Assembly (NCBI RefSeq): GCF_000264785.1
Contig: NZ_AFJI01000043.1
Span: 1 to 37,857, forward strand
Source of the DNA: Edwardsiella ictaluri ATCC 33202
GTDB taxonomy: Bacteria; Pseudomonadota; Gammaproteobacteria; Enterobacterales; Enterobacteriaceae
DNA length: 37,857 bases
Direction: 5' to 3'
Part shown: piece by piece, positions 1 through 8,853 of the stretch
How positions within the stretch are numbered: position 1 is the stretch's first letter
Layout of the letters: every line of letters starts with the position of its first letter
Program-made: the position numbers and the translations under genes
Notes under the pieces: generated by a model
Told to the model about the DNA's origin: nothing
Database searches by the model: none
What the model saw: only the letters and a program-made list of their open reading frames with translations

Positions 1-16
1 CCTCGGTGAGTGTCAA
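1..16 (-). promoter_or_regulatory. rrn P2 promoter, -35 end only
   Basis: Read on the minus strand, TTGACA lies at 16-11, about 80 bp downstream of the P1 -10 box. That is where the second promoter (P2) of an enteric rRNA operon is expected. The matching -10 element would fall outside the left edge, so this call rests on position and the hexamer only. Confidence 0.4.
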
Positions 17-96
17 CGTTTAATTTACCGTTTCTCTCTCACTCTCCCCGGCTCATCCTGTGATGTTGTTCACATGTGCCGTGTCGATGGAGGCGC

Positions 97-165
97 ATTA
101 TAGGGAGATTACGCCGCCTGACAAGCCCTAATTACAACTTTTTTATCATTCGACCACTTTCCATA
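97..165 (-). promoter_or_regulatory. rRNA operon P1 promoter with UP element
   Basis: On the minus strand the sequence reads TTGTCA (124-119), 16 bp, TATAAT (102-97), followed by a GC-rich discriminator. Both hexamers, the 16-bp spacing and the flanking CTCCC and GCGCC bases match the P1 promoters of E. coli rRNA operons. Upstream, 125-165 is AT-rich with A and T runs, as expected of an UP element. Transcription runs leftward, so a 16S gene should begin a few hundred bases beyond the window. In E. coli clpB is also followed by an rRNA operon (rrnG), which supports the reading. Confidence 0.85.
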
Positions 166-216
166 CAGAGCGCGTTATTTTCATACCTTTTCCAGCCTCC
201 TCCCCATCAGAAGAGG

Positions 217-246
217 TAAAAGACAGGGCAGCCATCAGGCTGCCCC
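217..246 (-). terminator. clpB terminator
   Basis: An 8-bp perfect stem (GGGCAGCC at 226-233, GGCTGCCC at 238-245) with a 4-base loop lies 20 bp past the clpB stop codon. On the minus strand it is followed by TGTCTTTT, an imperfect U tract. It would separate clpB transcription from the downstream rRNA promoter. Confidence 0.65.
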
Positions 247-265
247 CGTATTGCGCTATCGTGAA

Positions 266-2839
266 TTACTGCTGTGCCACGATCTGCTCGCCGTCCAACA
301 CCAGGGTAATCGGTTTGCCCGGCAACAGTTTCCCGGACAGGAGCTGTTGTGCCAACGGGTTTTCGATCTCCTGTTGGATGGCACGCTTCAACGGACGTGC
401 ACCATAAACCGGGTCGAAGCCAGCCTGAGAGAGCTGATCCAACGCCGCCTCGCTCATCGTGACGCTGTAGCCCTTCTCTTCCAACCGCTGATACAGCCGC
501 TGCAACTGAATGCGGGCGATCGCCTTAATGTTCTCCTGACCCAACGGATGGAAGACCACTGTCTCATCAATACGATTGATGAACTCTGGTCTGAAATGGT
601 GAGTGACTACGCTCATCACCAGCGCTTTCATTTCGCCATAGCTCTGGTCGCCAAAGCGATCCTGGATCAGATCGGAGCCCAGATTAGACGTCATAATGAC
701 CACCGTATTACGAAAATCGACGGTGCGCCCCTGACCATCAGTCAGACGTCCATCGTCCAGCACCTGCAGCAGGATGTTAAAGACATCTGGATGCGCCTTC
801 TCGACCTCATCGAGCAAGATGACCGAGTACGGACGACGGCGTACTGCCTCCGTCAAATATCCCCCCTCTTCATAGCCGACATATCCCGGAGGCGCCCCGA
901 CCAAACGCGATACGGAGTGCTTCTCCATAAATTCAGACATGTCGATACGCACCATAGCGTCATCGCTGTCGAACAAGAAGTTAGCCAGCGCCTTACACAG
1001 TTCGGTTTTACCCACCCCAGTCGGCCCGAGGAACAGGAATGAACCGATGGGACGGTTAGGATCGGACAGCCCTGCGCGGCTACGGCGAATAGCATTGGAG
1101 ACAGCTTCAACCGCCTCATTCTGCCCCACGACGCGTTTATGCAGCTCACCTTCCATACGCAGCAATTTTTCGCGCTCACCTTCCAGCATGCGCGATACTG
1201 GAATACCGGTCCAACGCGCCAGCACCTCTGCGATTTCGGCGTCGGTGACCTTATTACGCAGCAGCTTCATACTCTTACCTTCGGCCTGCGTTGCCGCCTG
1301 CAGCTGCTTCTCCAAATCCGGCAGTTTGCCGTACTGGATCTCAGACATCTGCGCAAGGTCACCGCTGCGGCGCGCCTGCTCTAGCGCAATCTTGGCCTGC
1401 TCGATCTCGGCCTTGATATTCTGGGTACCGGTCAGCGCGGCTTTTTCTGCCTTCCACTCTTCTTCCAGCGAGGCATAGTCGCGCTCTTTCTCCTCCAGCT
1501 CAATATTCAGGATTTCCAGACGTTTCTTGCTGGCCTCGTCGGACTCTTTCTTCAGCGCCTGCTGCTCCAGCTTAAGCTGGATGATACGCCGTTCCAGACG
1601 ATCCAACGCTTCCGGTTTAGAGTCGATCTGCATCCGGATGCTGGAAGCGGCCTCATCGATCAGGTCGATGGCCTTATCGGGCAGCTGGCGATCAGCGATA
1701 TAGCGGTGGGATAGCGTGGCGGCCGCCACGATAGCTGGATCGGTGATCTGCACGTGGTGATGTAGCTCATAGCGCTCCTTCAACCCACGAAGAATGGCGA
1801 TGGTATCTTCGACGGACGGCTGCGCCACATAGACCTTCTGGAAACGACGCTCCAGTGCAGCATCCTTCTCAATATACTGGCGGTACTCGTCCAGGGTCGT
1901 CGCACCGACACAATGCAGCTCACCACGCGCCAGCGCAGGCTTCAGCATATTCCCCGCATCCATGGCGCCATCGGCTTTTCCAGCCCCGACCATCGTGTGC
2001 AGCTCATCGATAAACAGGATGACACTGCCCTCCTGTTTAGCCAGATCGTTCAGCACCGCTTTCAAACGTTCTTCAAACTCACCGCGGAATTTTGCACCGG
2101 CGATTAACGCCCCCATATCCAAAGAAAGCACGCGCTTGTGCTTCAGCCCCTCAGGGACCTCACCGTTGATGATGCGCTGGGCCAGCCCTTCGACAATAGC
2201 CGTTTTACCGACCCCGGGCTCCCCGATCAGCACCGGATTATTTTTGGTGCGGCGCTGCAGCACCTGAATGGTGCGGCGGATCTCTTCGTCACGCCCAATC
2301 ACCGGATCCAGCTTACCCAGCTCGGCACGCTCGGTCAGATCGATGGTGTACTTATTCAGTGCCTGGCGCTGATCTTCCGCATTCTGATCGTCCACTTTTT
2401 CTCCTCCGCGCAGCTGCTCAACAGCAACGCTGAGTTTTTGCGCAGAAGCACCAGCGGCCTTCAACATATCGGCCAGTTTACCGCGCTCTTCCATCGCGGC
2501 CAGTATAAACAGCTCTGACGATATGTAGGTATCACTGTGCTTTTGCGCTAATTTATCACACAGGTTGAGAACCCGAATCAGGTCGTTGGATGGCTGAACA
2601 TCGCCACCGGTCCCCTCCACCTGCGGTAGGCGGGCAATAGCCTGCTCCAGGGACTGCTGAAACTCACCGATATCAACGCCTGCAGATACCAGCAAAGGAC
2701 GAACCGTGCCCCCATCCTGACCGAGCATCGCGCTCATCAGATGTATCGGTTCAATAAATTGGTTGTCGCGCCCGAGTGCCAAAGACTGGGCATCAGCGAG
2801 GGCTAACTGGAACTTGTTGGTTAAACGATCCAGACGCAT
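266..2839 (-). CDS. clpB: ATP-dependent protein disaggregase ClpB
   Basis: Hsp100-family AAA+ chaperone that works with DnaK-DnaJ-GrpE in the cytoplasm to pull polypeptides out of aggregates after heat stress. The product is 857 residues, the same as E. coli ClpB. Visible in order: the N-terminal Clp repeat domain, a first nucleotide-binding domain with Walker [11 protein letters not shown] and Walker B FIDELH, a long charged coiled-coil middle domain at roughly 400-520, and a second ATPase domain with [10 protein letters not shown] and the sensor region [10 protein letters not shown]. The open frame extends 23 codons further upstream. The start was set at 2839 because GGAGG precedes that ATG and [10 protein letters not shown] is the family N terminus. 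A sigma-32-like promoter lies upstream. Confidence 0.97.
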   Translation of the reverse strand: MRLDRLTNKFQLALADAQSLALGRDNQFIEPIHLMSAMLGQDGGTVRPLLVSAGVDIGEFQQSLEQAIARLPQVEGTGGDVQPSNDLIRVLNLCDKLAQKHSDTYISSELFILAAMEERGKLADMLKAAGASAQKLSVAVEQLRGGEKVDDQNAEDQRQALNKYTIDLTERAELGKLDPVIGRDEEIRRTIQVLQRRTKNNPVLIGEPGVGKTAIVEGLAQRIINGEVPEGLKHKRVLSLDMGALIAGAKFRGEFEERLKAVLNDLAKQEGSVILFIDELHTMVGAGKADGAMDAGNMLKPALARGELHCVGATTLDEYRQYIEKDAALERRFQKVYVAQPSVEDTIAILRGLKERYELHHHVQITDPAIVAAATLSHRYIADRQLPDKAIDLIDEAASSIRMQIDSKPEALDRLERRIIQLKLEQQALKKESDEASKKRLEILNIELEEKERDYASLEEEWKAEKAALTGTQNIKAEIEQAKIALEQARRSGDLAQMSEIQYGKLPDLEKQLQAATQAEGKSMKLLRNKVTDAEIAEVLARWTGIPVSRMLEGEREKLLRMEGELHKRVVGQNEAVEAVSNAIRRSRAGLSDPNRPIGSFLFLGPTGVGKTELCKALANFLFDSDDAMVRIDMSEFMEKHSVSRLVGAPPGYVGYEEGGYLTEAVRRRPYSVILLDEVEKAHPDVFNILLQVLDDGRLTDGQGRTVDFRNTVVIMTSNLGSDLIQDRFGDQSYGEMKALVMSVVTHHFRPEFINRIDETVVFHPLGQENIKAIARIQLQRLYQRLEEKGYSVTMSEAALDQLSQAGFDPVYGARPLKRAIQQEIENPLAQQLLSGKLLPGKPITLVLDGEQIVAQQ

Positions 2840-2876
2840 GTTTCCTCCGAGACGTATGCAAATTGCTTCTGGAGAA

Positions 2877-2906
2877 TAAGTGTGGTCTAGACTGCACTTT
2901 TCAACC
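2877..2906 (-). promoter_or_regulatory. heat-shock (sigma-32-type) promoter of clpB
   Basis: Minus-strand GGTTGAAAA (2906-2898) is followed after about 12 bases by CCACACTTA (2885-2877). This resembles the sigma-32 consensus CTTGAAA-N(11-16)-CCCCATnT, and the sequence just downstream (TTCTCCAGAAGCAA) resembles the E. coli clpB leader. The -10 match is partial, so it remains a candidate. Confidence 0.6.
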
Positions 2907-3007
2907 AAATCGTGACAATTATTTAATTATTTTTTGTTCAATTTAGGGTGGCACGCGAGGCGTACAGAATCCCAAGGCCACCAGACGCTGGCCTTGGGAA
3001 GAATGCG

Positions 3008-3742
3008 TTAGGAGAACCAGATCAGCGAAGCCATACGACCGGTCTGCGCCATACGACGATAGGAAAAAAAGCGCGATGCATCGCTCAACGTACAGAACTC
3101 ACCACCGCTGATGCGGGTAACGCCCGCGGCCTGCAGGCGCTGGCGTGCCAGGGCGTAGATATCGGCCAAGTATTTACCGTCCGCAATAGGCCGGAACGCG
3201 CTGAGGCTGGCCCGATCGTGCTGGATAAACTGCGCCCGTACCTCGGATCCCACTTCAAAAGCATCAGGGCCAATGGCCGGCCCGAGCCAAGCCATCACCG
3301 CACCGGGCGCCGCATTAAAACAGCTCAGGGTCTGCTCTAGGACCCCATTGCACAACCCACGCCAACCGGCATGGGCCGCCGCCACTTCGTTACCCTCATC
3401 ACAGGTAAACAGCACGGGTAAACAGTCAGCTGTCATCACCGCGCACACCTGCCCCGGCGTTCGGGTATAGGCCGCATCGGCACGCACATCGTAATCGGTA
3501 TTTCCGGCCGCCAGCGTCAGCACCCGCGTACCGTGTATCTGATCCAACCACACCGGTGGCGTCGGCAAATCCAGCGTCTGACAGAGCCGGGCACGGTTGG
3601 CCGTGACCCGTGCGGGATCGTCACCGACGTGCACACCCAAATTTAACGTGTCATAGGGTGGCAGGCTAACACCGCCGTCGCGGGTGGTCCCATAGGCGGA
3701 GACCCTCGATGGCGCCGGCCAGCGCGGCACAATCAGTTTCAT
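3008..3742 (-). CDS. pgeF: peptidoglycan editing factor PgeF (YfiH)
   Basis: DUF152 / multicopper polyphenol oxidoreductase-like family, 244 residues against 243 in E. coli YfiH. PgeF is reported to remove peptidoglycan precursors carrying L-serine in place of L-alanine. Family signatures visible are WLDQIHG, a TADCLP motif and AAHAGWRG, which carry the conserved metal-binding His and Cys residues. The ATG at 3742 overlaps the rluD stop by 4 bp (ATGA), so the two genes are translationally coupled and cotranscribed, as in E. coli. No terminator separates it from the clpB promoter region. Confidence 0.94.
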   Translation of the reverse strand: MKLIVPRWPAPSRVSAYGTTRDGGVSLPPYDTLNLGVHVGDDPARVTANRARLCQTLDLPTPPVWLDQIHGTRVLTLAAGNTDYDVRADAAYTRTPGQVCAVMTADCLPVLFTCDEGNEVAAAHAGWRGLCNGVLEQTLSCFNAAPGAVMAWLGPAIGPDAFEVGSEVRAQFIQHDRASLSAFRPIADGKYLADIYALARQRLQAAGVTRISGGEFCTLSDASRFFSYRRMAQTGRMASLIWFS

Positions 3743-4719
3743 AGCCAGTCCATTTCATCCTTAAAGGTTTCTGCGTCCTCTTGCATCACCGCAATCAGGC
3801 GCTGCATATCGTCTGGGATCGGCGCATGCCACTCCATTTCGATACCACTGATCGGATGATATAGCCGCAACATGGTCGCGTGCAGCGCCTGGCGATCAAA
3901 CTCGCGCAGGACACGGATAAACTCCGGCGATGCATCACGCGGCGGGCGCGGACGGCCACCGTACAGCGGATCACCAACCAGCGGATGGTTAATGTGCGCC
4001 ATATGCACACGGATCTGGTGGGTACGCCCGGTCTCCAAGCGCAGGCGCAGGCGTGTATGGACACGGAAGTGCTCCATAATGCGATAGTGCGTCACCGCCG
4101 GTTTTCCCATCGGGTGTACCGACATGTGGGTTCGCTTGGTCGGGTGACGCGCGATCGGCTCCCGTACGGTACCACCGGCGGTCATGGTACCGATGGCTAC
4201 CGCCTCATATTCCCGGGTGATTTCACGCAGCTGCAGCGACTCGACCAAGCGAGTCTGGGCCGGAACTGTTTTAGCGACCACCATCAGGCCGGTGGTGTCT
4301 TTATCCAGACGGTGCACGATCCCGGCGCGCGGAACGTCGGCGATCTGTGGATAGTGATGCAGCAGGGCGTTGAGCACCGTACCGTCTGGGTTACCGGCAC
4401 CGGGATGTACTACCAAATCGCGCGGCTTATTGATCACCAGGATATCTTCATCCTCGTAGACGATATCCAGCGCGATATCCTGCGCCTCCCAACGGTTCTC
4501 TTCCTCAATCAGAGCATCAATGGCAATATGCTCACCACCCAGAACCTTCTCTTTAGGCTTATTGATAATGACCCCGTTCACGCTGACGCGCCCCTCCAGG
4601 ATCCACTCTTTTATGCGTGAACGTGAATAATCAGGGAACAATTCCGCCAACGCCTGATCTAAGCGTTGACCGAGTTGGGATTCCGTCACCGTCGCGGTGA
4701 GCTGTACTTGTTGTGCCAT
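3739..4719 (-). CDS. rluD: 23S rRNA pseudouridine synthase D (U1911/1915/1917)
   Basis: 326 residues, the size of E. coli RluD. It converts three uridines in helix 69 of 23S rRNA to pseudouridine, a late step in 50S assembly. The N-terminal S4 RNA-binding domain is at about 18-80 (RLDQALAELFPDYSRSRIKE), followed by the RluA-type catalytic domain with HRLDKDTTG, which carries the catalytic aspartate near residue 139, and the RTHQIRVH motif. It is divergent from bamD across 132 bp and overlaps pgeF by 4 bp. Confidence 0.97.
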   Translation of the reverse strand: MAQQVQLTATVTESQLGQRLDQALAELFPDYSRSRIKEWILEGRVSVNGVIINKPKEKVLGGEHIAIDALIEEENRWEAQDIALDIVYEDEDILVINKPRDLVVHPGAGNPDGTVLNALLHHYPQIADVPRAGIVHRLDKDTTGLMVVAKTVPAQTRLVESLQLREITREYEAVAIGTMTAGGTVREPIARHPTKRTHMSVHPMGKPAVTHYRIMEHFRVHTRLRLRLETGRTHQIRVHMAHINHPLVGDPLYGGRPRPPRDASPEFIRVLREFDRQALHATMLRLYHPISGIEMEWHAPIPDDMQRLIAVMQEDAETFKDEMDWL

Positions 4720-4756
4720 AGTGAGTTTCTTTCGTTAACGTTGGGTTTTCTCGGCG

Positions 4757-4783
4757 TTGCCGTTTAAAATAATGTGCTATTGT
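4757..4783 (+). promoter_or_regulatory. candidate bamD promoter
   Basis: TTGCCG (4757-4762), a 15-bp spacer and an extended -10 TGC-TATTGT (4775-4783). The short spacer is compensated by the TG extension. It lies about 70 bp upstream of the bamD start. Confidence 0.45.
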
Positions 4784-4851
4784 AGCTGGTCTTTGCCGGG
4801 AGCTTAACGGAGAGTCACCCGGAACAACACAAAAAGGGTAAGCAAAACGTC

Positions 4852-5589
4852 ATGACGCGTATCAAATATCTGGTGGCAGCCACCACGTTGAGCCTGGCGC
4901 TGGCTGGTTGTTCCAGCTCCAAAGAGGCGGTGCCCGACAATCCACCTGCAGAAATCTACGCCACCGCACAGCAAAAACTGCAGGACGGTAACTTTAAAGC
5001 GGCGATTACGCAACTGGAAGCGCTGGATAACCGTTATCCATTTGGCCCTTACTCTCAGCAGGTGCAGCTGGATCTGATCTACGCCTACTATAAGTCGGCT
5101 GACCTGCCGATGGCACAGGCTACCATCGATCGCTTCATCCGTCTCAATCCGACCAGTCAAAACATGTCCTATGTATTGTACATGCGCGGCCTGACAGATA
5201 TGGCTATGGACGACAGCGCACTGCAGGGATTCTTCGGCATCGACCGCTCTGACCGTGACCCCGAATACGCCCGCCAGGCTTTCCGTGACTTCAGCCAGCT
5301 GGTACAGCGTTACCCGAACAGCGCTTATACTACAGATGCGACCAAGCGTCTGGTCTTCCTGAAAAATCGGCTCGCCAAACACGAATTGGCCGTCGCCCGC
5401 TTCTACACCAAGCGCGGTGCCTATGTCGCCGTGGTGAACCGCGTAGAGCAGATGCTGCGCAACTATCCGGATACCCAAGCGACCCGTGGCGCTCTGCCGC
5501 TGATGGAGAATGCCTACCGCCAGATGGGCCTGAACGGTGAAGCCGACAAGGTACAAAAAATCATCGCGTTCAACGGCGACAAGACATAG
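4852..5589 (+). CDS. bamD: outer-membrane assembly lipoprotein BamD
   Basis: Essential lipoprotein of the Bam complex, which folds beta-barrel proteins into the outer membrane from the periplasmic side. The 245-residue product has a lipoprotein signal peptide with lipobox LAGC (Cys20); Ser at +2 predicts outer-membrane retention. The rest is helical TPR repeats (for example the segments around [11 protein letters not shown] and [11 protein letters not shown]). Length and sequence match E. coli BamD. It is monocistronic, divergent from rluD, and closed by a clear terminator. The autotransporter at the right end of the window would be one of its clients. Confidence 0.97.
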   Translation: MTRIKYLVAATTLSLALAGCSSSKEAVPDNPPAEIYATAQQKLQDGNFKAAITQLEALDNRYPFGPYSQQVQLDLIYAYYKSADLPMAQATIDRFIRLNPTSQNMSYVLYMRGLTDMAMDDSALQGFFGIDRSDRDPEYARQAFRDFSQLVQRYPNSAYTTDATKRLVFLKNRLAKHELAVARFYTKRGAYVAVVNRVEQMLRNYPDTQATRGALPLMENAYRQMGLNGEADKVQKIIAFNGDKT

Positions 5590-5612
5590 CGCCAATCCAG
5601 AGATAGATAAAC

Positions 5613-5641
5613 AAAAGGCAGCCATCAGCTGCCTTTTGTTT
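5613..5641 (+). terminator. bamD terminator
   Basis: Ten-bp perfect stem AAAAGGCAGC / GCTGCCTTTT around loop CATCA, ending in TTTTGTTT, 23 bp after the bamD stop. Rho-independent form. Confidence 0.9.
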
Positions 5642-5917
5642 GATCCGCACAGGCGTAGCCGGGAAGCACGTTCCGCCCCTCTGGAAAAACTCCAGCCGTA
5701 AGCTATCCCAGGCTTTGCCAATTTTTCCGCCTTAACTTCTCCATCATGCGCATAAATTTCCGCTGACTCAAGCGCTATTTTCAGCATTTTTCACCATAAT
5801 CACAAAACAACTTAACTTTGCAAAAAGTGACAAAAATCCGTGATTTTCCTCTCACACTTTGCTCCGTGGCGCGTTATGCTGAAATCATCAAAGCGGAAAA
5901 GACAGAGAGGTATCTGT

Positions 5918-6256
5918 ATGACTATCAGTATTACCAGCAAACAAATGGAAATCACTGCTGCCATCCGTGAACATGTCGAAGACCGTCTCAGCAAACTGGA
6001 CAAATGGCAAACGCACCTAATTAATCCTCATATCATTCTGTCTAAGGAGCCGCAGGGTTTTGTGGTTGACGCCACGATTAATACGCCCAATGGCCAACTG
6101 GTCGCCAGCGCCAAACATGAAGACATGTATACCGCGATCAACGAGCTGCTGAACAAGCTGGAGCGTCAGCTAAACAAAGTCCAGCATAAAGGGGAAGCTC
6201 GCCGTGCCCATACCAGCGTAAAAGATGCTAATCTACAGGTCGCTGCCAGCGAATAG
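5918..6256 (+). CDS. raiA: ribosome-associated inhibitor A (hibernation factor RaiA/YfiA)
   Basis: Binds between the head and body of the 30S subunit during stationary phase or cold shock, stabilising idle 70S ribosomes and blocking tRNA binding. The 112-residue product matches E. coli RaiA almost throughout ([48 protein letters not shown]). The frame is open 26 codons further upstream. The start at 5918 was chosen for the AGAGAGG ribosome site 7 bp before it and for the family N terminus. A sequence GCGTTATGCT about 50 bp upstream could be a -10 region, but no convincing -35 was found. Confidence 0.96.
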   Translation: MTISITSKQMEITAAIREHVEDRLSKLDKWQTHLINPHIILSKEPQGFVVDATINTPNGQLVASAKHEDMYTAINELLNKLERQLNKVQHKGEARRAHTSVKDANLQVAASE

Positions 6257-6285
6257 CCTAAAATAAGCCCTTTTATTTAGATATA

Positions 6286-6309
6286 ACGCGTCCATCGGGC
6301 GCGTTTTTT
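6286..6309 (+). terminator. raiA terminator
   Basis: Stem ACGCGTCC / GGGCGCGT (one G-T pair) with a 3-base loop and a run of T, 29 bp after the raiA stop. Confidence 0.88.
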
Positions 6310-6325
6310 ATTGATACAAAAAACG

Positions 6326-6354
6326 TTGACAGGAAAAAAGTATCACGGTTAACG
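6326..6354 (+). promoter_or_regulatory. pheL-pheA promoter
   Basis: TTGACA (6326-6331), a 17-bp spacer and TTAACG (6349-6354). The -35 is consensus and the -10 weak. Position relative to the leader peptide and attenuator agrees with the E. coli pheA promoter. Confidence 0.65.
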
Positions 6355-6383
6355 TAAGGTATGACTCACCATAGAGCCGCATT

Positions 6384-6455
6384 ATGTCCCGTTGCTCGTT
6401 GTTCTTTCGCTGCTTTTTTCCGACTCTGCAGCCGGAAGGCGTCGCTCTACGCTAG
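6384..6455 (+). CDS. pheL: pheA operon leader peptide PheL
   Basis: Short frame of 23 codons, beginning MSRCSLFFRCFFPT and ending at TAG 6453-6455. It has two Phe-Phe pairs (TTC TTT and TTT TTT) in the positions of the E. coli PheL Phe runs. The E. coli peptide has 15 residues and 7 Phe, so this one is longer with fewer Phe, and its stop lies one base before the second attenuator arm. The Shine-Dalgarno sequence is weak. A second frame from ATG 6361 also reads through the region but would start only a few bases after the predicted transcript start and has scattered Phe codons. The frame shown aligns with E. coli PheL. Confidence 0.7.
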   Translation: MSRCSLFFRCFFPTLQPEGVALR

Positions 6456-6471
6456 GAAAGCAGCGAAAGAA
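6402..6471 (+). promoter_or_regulatory. pheA attenuator, arms 1 and 2
   Basis: A perfect 15-bp inverted repeat, TTCTTTCGCTGCTTT (6402-6416) and AAAGCAGCGAAAGAA (6457-6471). Arm 1 is inside the Phe codons of pheL. Established model for E. coli pheA: a ribosome stalled on Phe codons occupies arm 1, freeing arm 2 to block the downstream terminator. Here the geometry is the same. Confidence 0.75.
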
Positions 6472-6479
6472 TGACGTAA

Positions 6480-6502
6480 GTCCTCCCTAGGGAGGCTTTT
6501 TT
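6480..6502 (+). terminator. pheA attenuator terminator
   Basis: Palindrome CCTCCCTAGGGAGG (6482-6495) followed by C and six T. It lies between pheL and pheA, 40 bp before the pheA start, so it acts as a regulated terminator rather than an end of operon. Confidence 0.88.
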
Positions 6503-6542
6503 ATGCGTACCACCACTGCACCAAGCTGATTAAGGGCCCCTG

Positions 6543-7706
6543 ATGAGTACACTCAATCCATTATTGACGCTGCGCGAGCAGATTAGCGCCGTCGACAGCC
6601 AGTTGCTGGCTCTACTGGGCGAACGCTGCCGCCTGGCCGAGCAGGTCGCCCGAACCAAACAGGCACTGCATCATCCAGTTCGAGACCGGGCCAGAGAGCG
6701 TGATTTGCTGCTCAGCCTGATTGAACAGGGAAAACCGCTGCAGCTTGATGCACATTTTATTACTCGCCTGTTTCAACTGATTATCGAAGACTCGGTGCTA
6801 ACCCAACAGGCGTTGCTACAGCAGTCGTACTTGGCCACCGCCGCCGCACGCATCGCCTTTCTCGGCCCTAAAGGCTCCTATTCCCATCTGGCCGCCCGCC
6901 ACTATGCCGCGCGCTATTTTGATCAAATGCTAGAGTGCGGCTGCCAGCGTTTTCAAGACGTCTTCGCCCAGGTAGAAAACGGCCAGGCCGACTATGCCGT
7001 ACTACCGATAGAAAACACCTCATCTGGCGCCATTAACGACGTCTACGATTTGTTGCAGCATACCAGCCTATCTATTGTCGGCGAGCTAACGCTGCCCATC
7101 GAGCACTGCCTGCTGATCGCCGGTGAGGGCGATATCAACACGCTGACCACTGTCTACAGCCACCCTCAGCCGTTTCAGCAATGCAGCCAGTTCCTCAGCC
7201 GCTACCCACAGTGGCATATCGAATACTGTGAAAGCACTGCCGCCGCGATGGAGAAGGTCGCCGCACTGTGCTCCCCCCAGGCAGCGGCCCTGGGCAGCGC
7301 CGACGGCGGCAATCTGTATGGTCTGCAGCCACTGGCGCACGATCTGGCCAACCAGGCCCAGAACATGACCCGATTCATCGTCCTGGCGCGCAAAGCGATC
7401 GAGGTCAATCCCCAAATCGCCGCCAAAACCACGCTGATCATGGCGACGGGCCAACAACCCGGGGCGCTGGTCGATGCGCTGCTGGCCTTCCGCGAGCAAC
7501 ATATTGTCATCACCAAGCTGGAGTCTCGGCCGATAAACGGCAATCCGTGGGAGGAGATGTTCTATCTGGATGTACAGGCTAATCTGAACGATCCTGCCAT
7601 GCTGCGAGCACTGCATGACCTGCAGGCGCTCACCCGATCACAGAAAATCTTGGGCTGCTACCCAAGTGAAAACGTGGTGCCGGTCGCACCGACCGGGCAA
7701 TCATAA
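6543..7706 (+). CDS. pheA: bifunctional chorismate mutase / prephenate dehydratase
   Basis: P-protein that converts chorismate to prephenate and then to phenylpyruvate, the committed branch to phenylalanine. 387 residues (386 in E. coli). The AroQ-type mutase domain is at about 1-95 ([19 protein letters not shown]). The dehydratase domain follows, with the NMTRF motif holding the catalytic Thr, and then a C-terminal ACT regulatory domain with the GALV and ESRP motifs that bind phenylalanine ([18 protein letters not shown]). It is preceded by pheL and its attenuator and is convergent with tyrA, 19 bp away. Confidence 0.97.
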   Translation: MSTLNPLLTLREQISAVDSQLLALLGERCRLAEQVARTKQALHHPVRDRARERDLLLSLIEQGKPLQLDAHFITRLFQLIIEDSVLTQQALLQQSYLATAAARIAFLGPKGSYSHLAARHYAARYFDQMLECGCQRFQDVFAQVENGQADYAVLPIENTSSGAINDVYDLLQHTSLSIVGELTLPIEHCLLIAGEGDINTLTTVYSHPQPFQQCSQFLSRYPQWHIEYCESTAAAMEKVAALCSPQAAALGSADGGNLYGLQPLAHDLANQAQNMTRFIVLARKAIEVNPQIAAKTTLIMATGQQPGALVDALLAFREQHIVITKLESRPINGNPWEEMFYLDVQANLNDPAMLRALHDLQALTRSQKILGCYPSENVVPVAPTGQS

Positions 7707-7725
7707 TCCTTATGCTGCCGCGACA

Positions 7726-8847
7726 TCAGCCGCGGCGATCGTGCGCCTGGCTCAGCAACGCCCGGCTCTCATCCTGAAAACGCTGCGCATCTTCGCCGAA
7801 CCAGCGGGCGATACGCTGAAACGTTTCGATAAACGCCTCTTTCTTCTGCCCCTCCAACAGTCGGATCGCTTCGCCGAAACGCTGATAATACCGTTTGATC
7901 AGCGCCAGATTATCCGGCGATGCCATGATGATATCAGCATATAGCTGCGCATCTTGCGCAAACAGACGTCCTACCATCATCAGTTCCAGACGATAAATCG
8001 GCGAGGAGAGCGCCAGCAATTGCTCCATGCCGACATTCTCTTCGGCCAGATGCAGCCCATAGGCAAAGGTCGCAAAGTGACGCAGCGCCTGGATAAACGC
8101 CATATTCTGATCGTGCTGTACTGCGCTGATGCTATGCAGACGCGCGCCCCAAACCTGCAGCTGCTCTAGCAACCACTGGTAAGCCTGCGGCTGTCTACCA
8201 TCGCAGTAGACGATCACCTGTTTGGCAAAACTGCCTACATCAGGGCCGAACATCGGATGTAATCCGACGACGGGTCCACTGTGCGCCGCCAACATCGCCT
8301 GCATCGGCCCGCCCTTAACCGATGCCAGGTCGACCAACAGGCAATCCGCCGGCAGCGACGGCAGGCGGGCTATAGAGGCTTCGGTCAAATGGATTGGCAC
8401 GCTGATTATCACCATACCGGCATCGGCGCAAAGCGTCTCGGCCTGCGGCCAATCCTGCGTTTCCAGTATGCGTACCTGGTAACCAGACAGTCGTAGCATC
8501 CGGGCAAACAGCCGCCCCATCTGCCCTGCGCCGCCGACGATCACCACCGGGCGTAGCTCCGGATTCAGCGCCTTAAACCCCTTGTTATTTTCACTGACAT
8601 AAGACTCCCGCATCACCCGGCGCAGCACGTCCTCAATCAGATCCGGCGAAACACCAAGCTGCTGCGCCTCCGCCCGTCGCGACGTCAACATCGCCGCCTC
8701 TCGCTCAGGTACATAAACCGGCAGGCCATAGCGGCTCTTGACCTCCCCCACCTGGGCAACCAACTGTAAACGGCGTGCCAACAGCCCCAGCAACGCCTTA
8801 TCGACCTCATCAATGCTATCGCGCAGTGCGCTCAGTTCCGCCACCAT
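7726..8847 (-). CDS. tyrA: bifunctional chorismate mutase / prephenate dehydrogenase
   Basis: T-protein that makes 4-hydroxyphenylpyruvate from chorismate via prephenate for tyrosine synthesis. 373 residues, as in E. coli. The N-terminal AroQ mutase is at about 1-90 ([19 protein letters not shown]). The NAD-binding dehydrogenase follows, with [10 protein letters not shown] (GxGxxG) near residue 105 and the conserved [10 protein letters not shown] segment. Its ATG lies 6 bp after the aroF stop, so it is the second gene of an aroF-tyrA operon. A GC-rich stem overlaps the gap to pheA but has no U tract. Confidence 0.97.
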   Translation of the reverse strand: MVAELSALRDSIDEVDKALLGLLARRLQLVAQVGEVKSRYGLPVYVPEREAAMLTSRRAEAQQLGVSPDLIEDVLRRVMRESYVSENNKGFKALNPELRPVVIVGGAGQMGRLFARMLRLSGYQVRILETQDWPQAETLCADAGMVIISVPIHLTEASIARLPSLPADCLLVDLASVKGGPMQAMLAAHSGPVVGLHPMFGPDVGSFAKQVIVYCDGRQPQAYQWLLEQLQVWGARLHSISAVQHDQNMAFIQALRHFATFAYGLHLAEENVGMEQLLALSSPIYRLELMMVGRLFAQDAQLYADIIMASPDNLALIKRYYQRFGEAIRLLEGQKKEAFIETFQRIARWFGEDAQRFQDESRALLSQAHDRRG

Positions 8848-8853
8848 CGTCCG

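Noticed and set aside
3880-4620. 246-codon plus-strand frame
   Set aside because: Antisense to rluD with no family features.
4804-5787. 327-codon open frame on the minus strand
   Set aside because: Antisense to bamD, which has full-length family similarity. No ribosome site or recognisable domain.
7717-7736. GC-rich stem between pheA and tyrA as a bidirectional terminator
   Set aside because: No U tract on either strand, and half the stem is inside the tyrA coding end.
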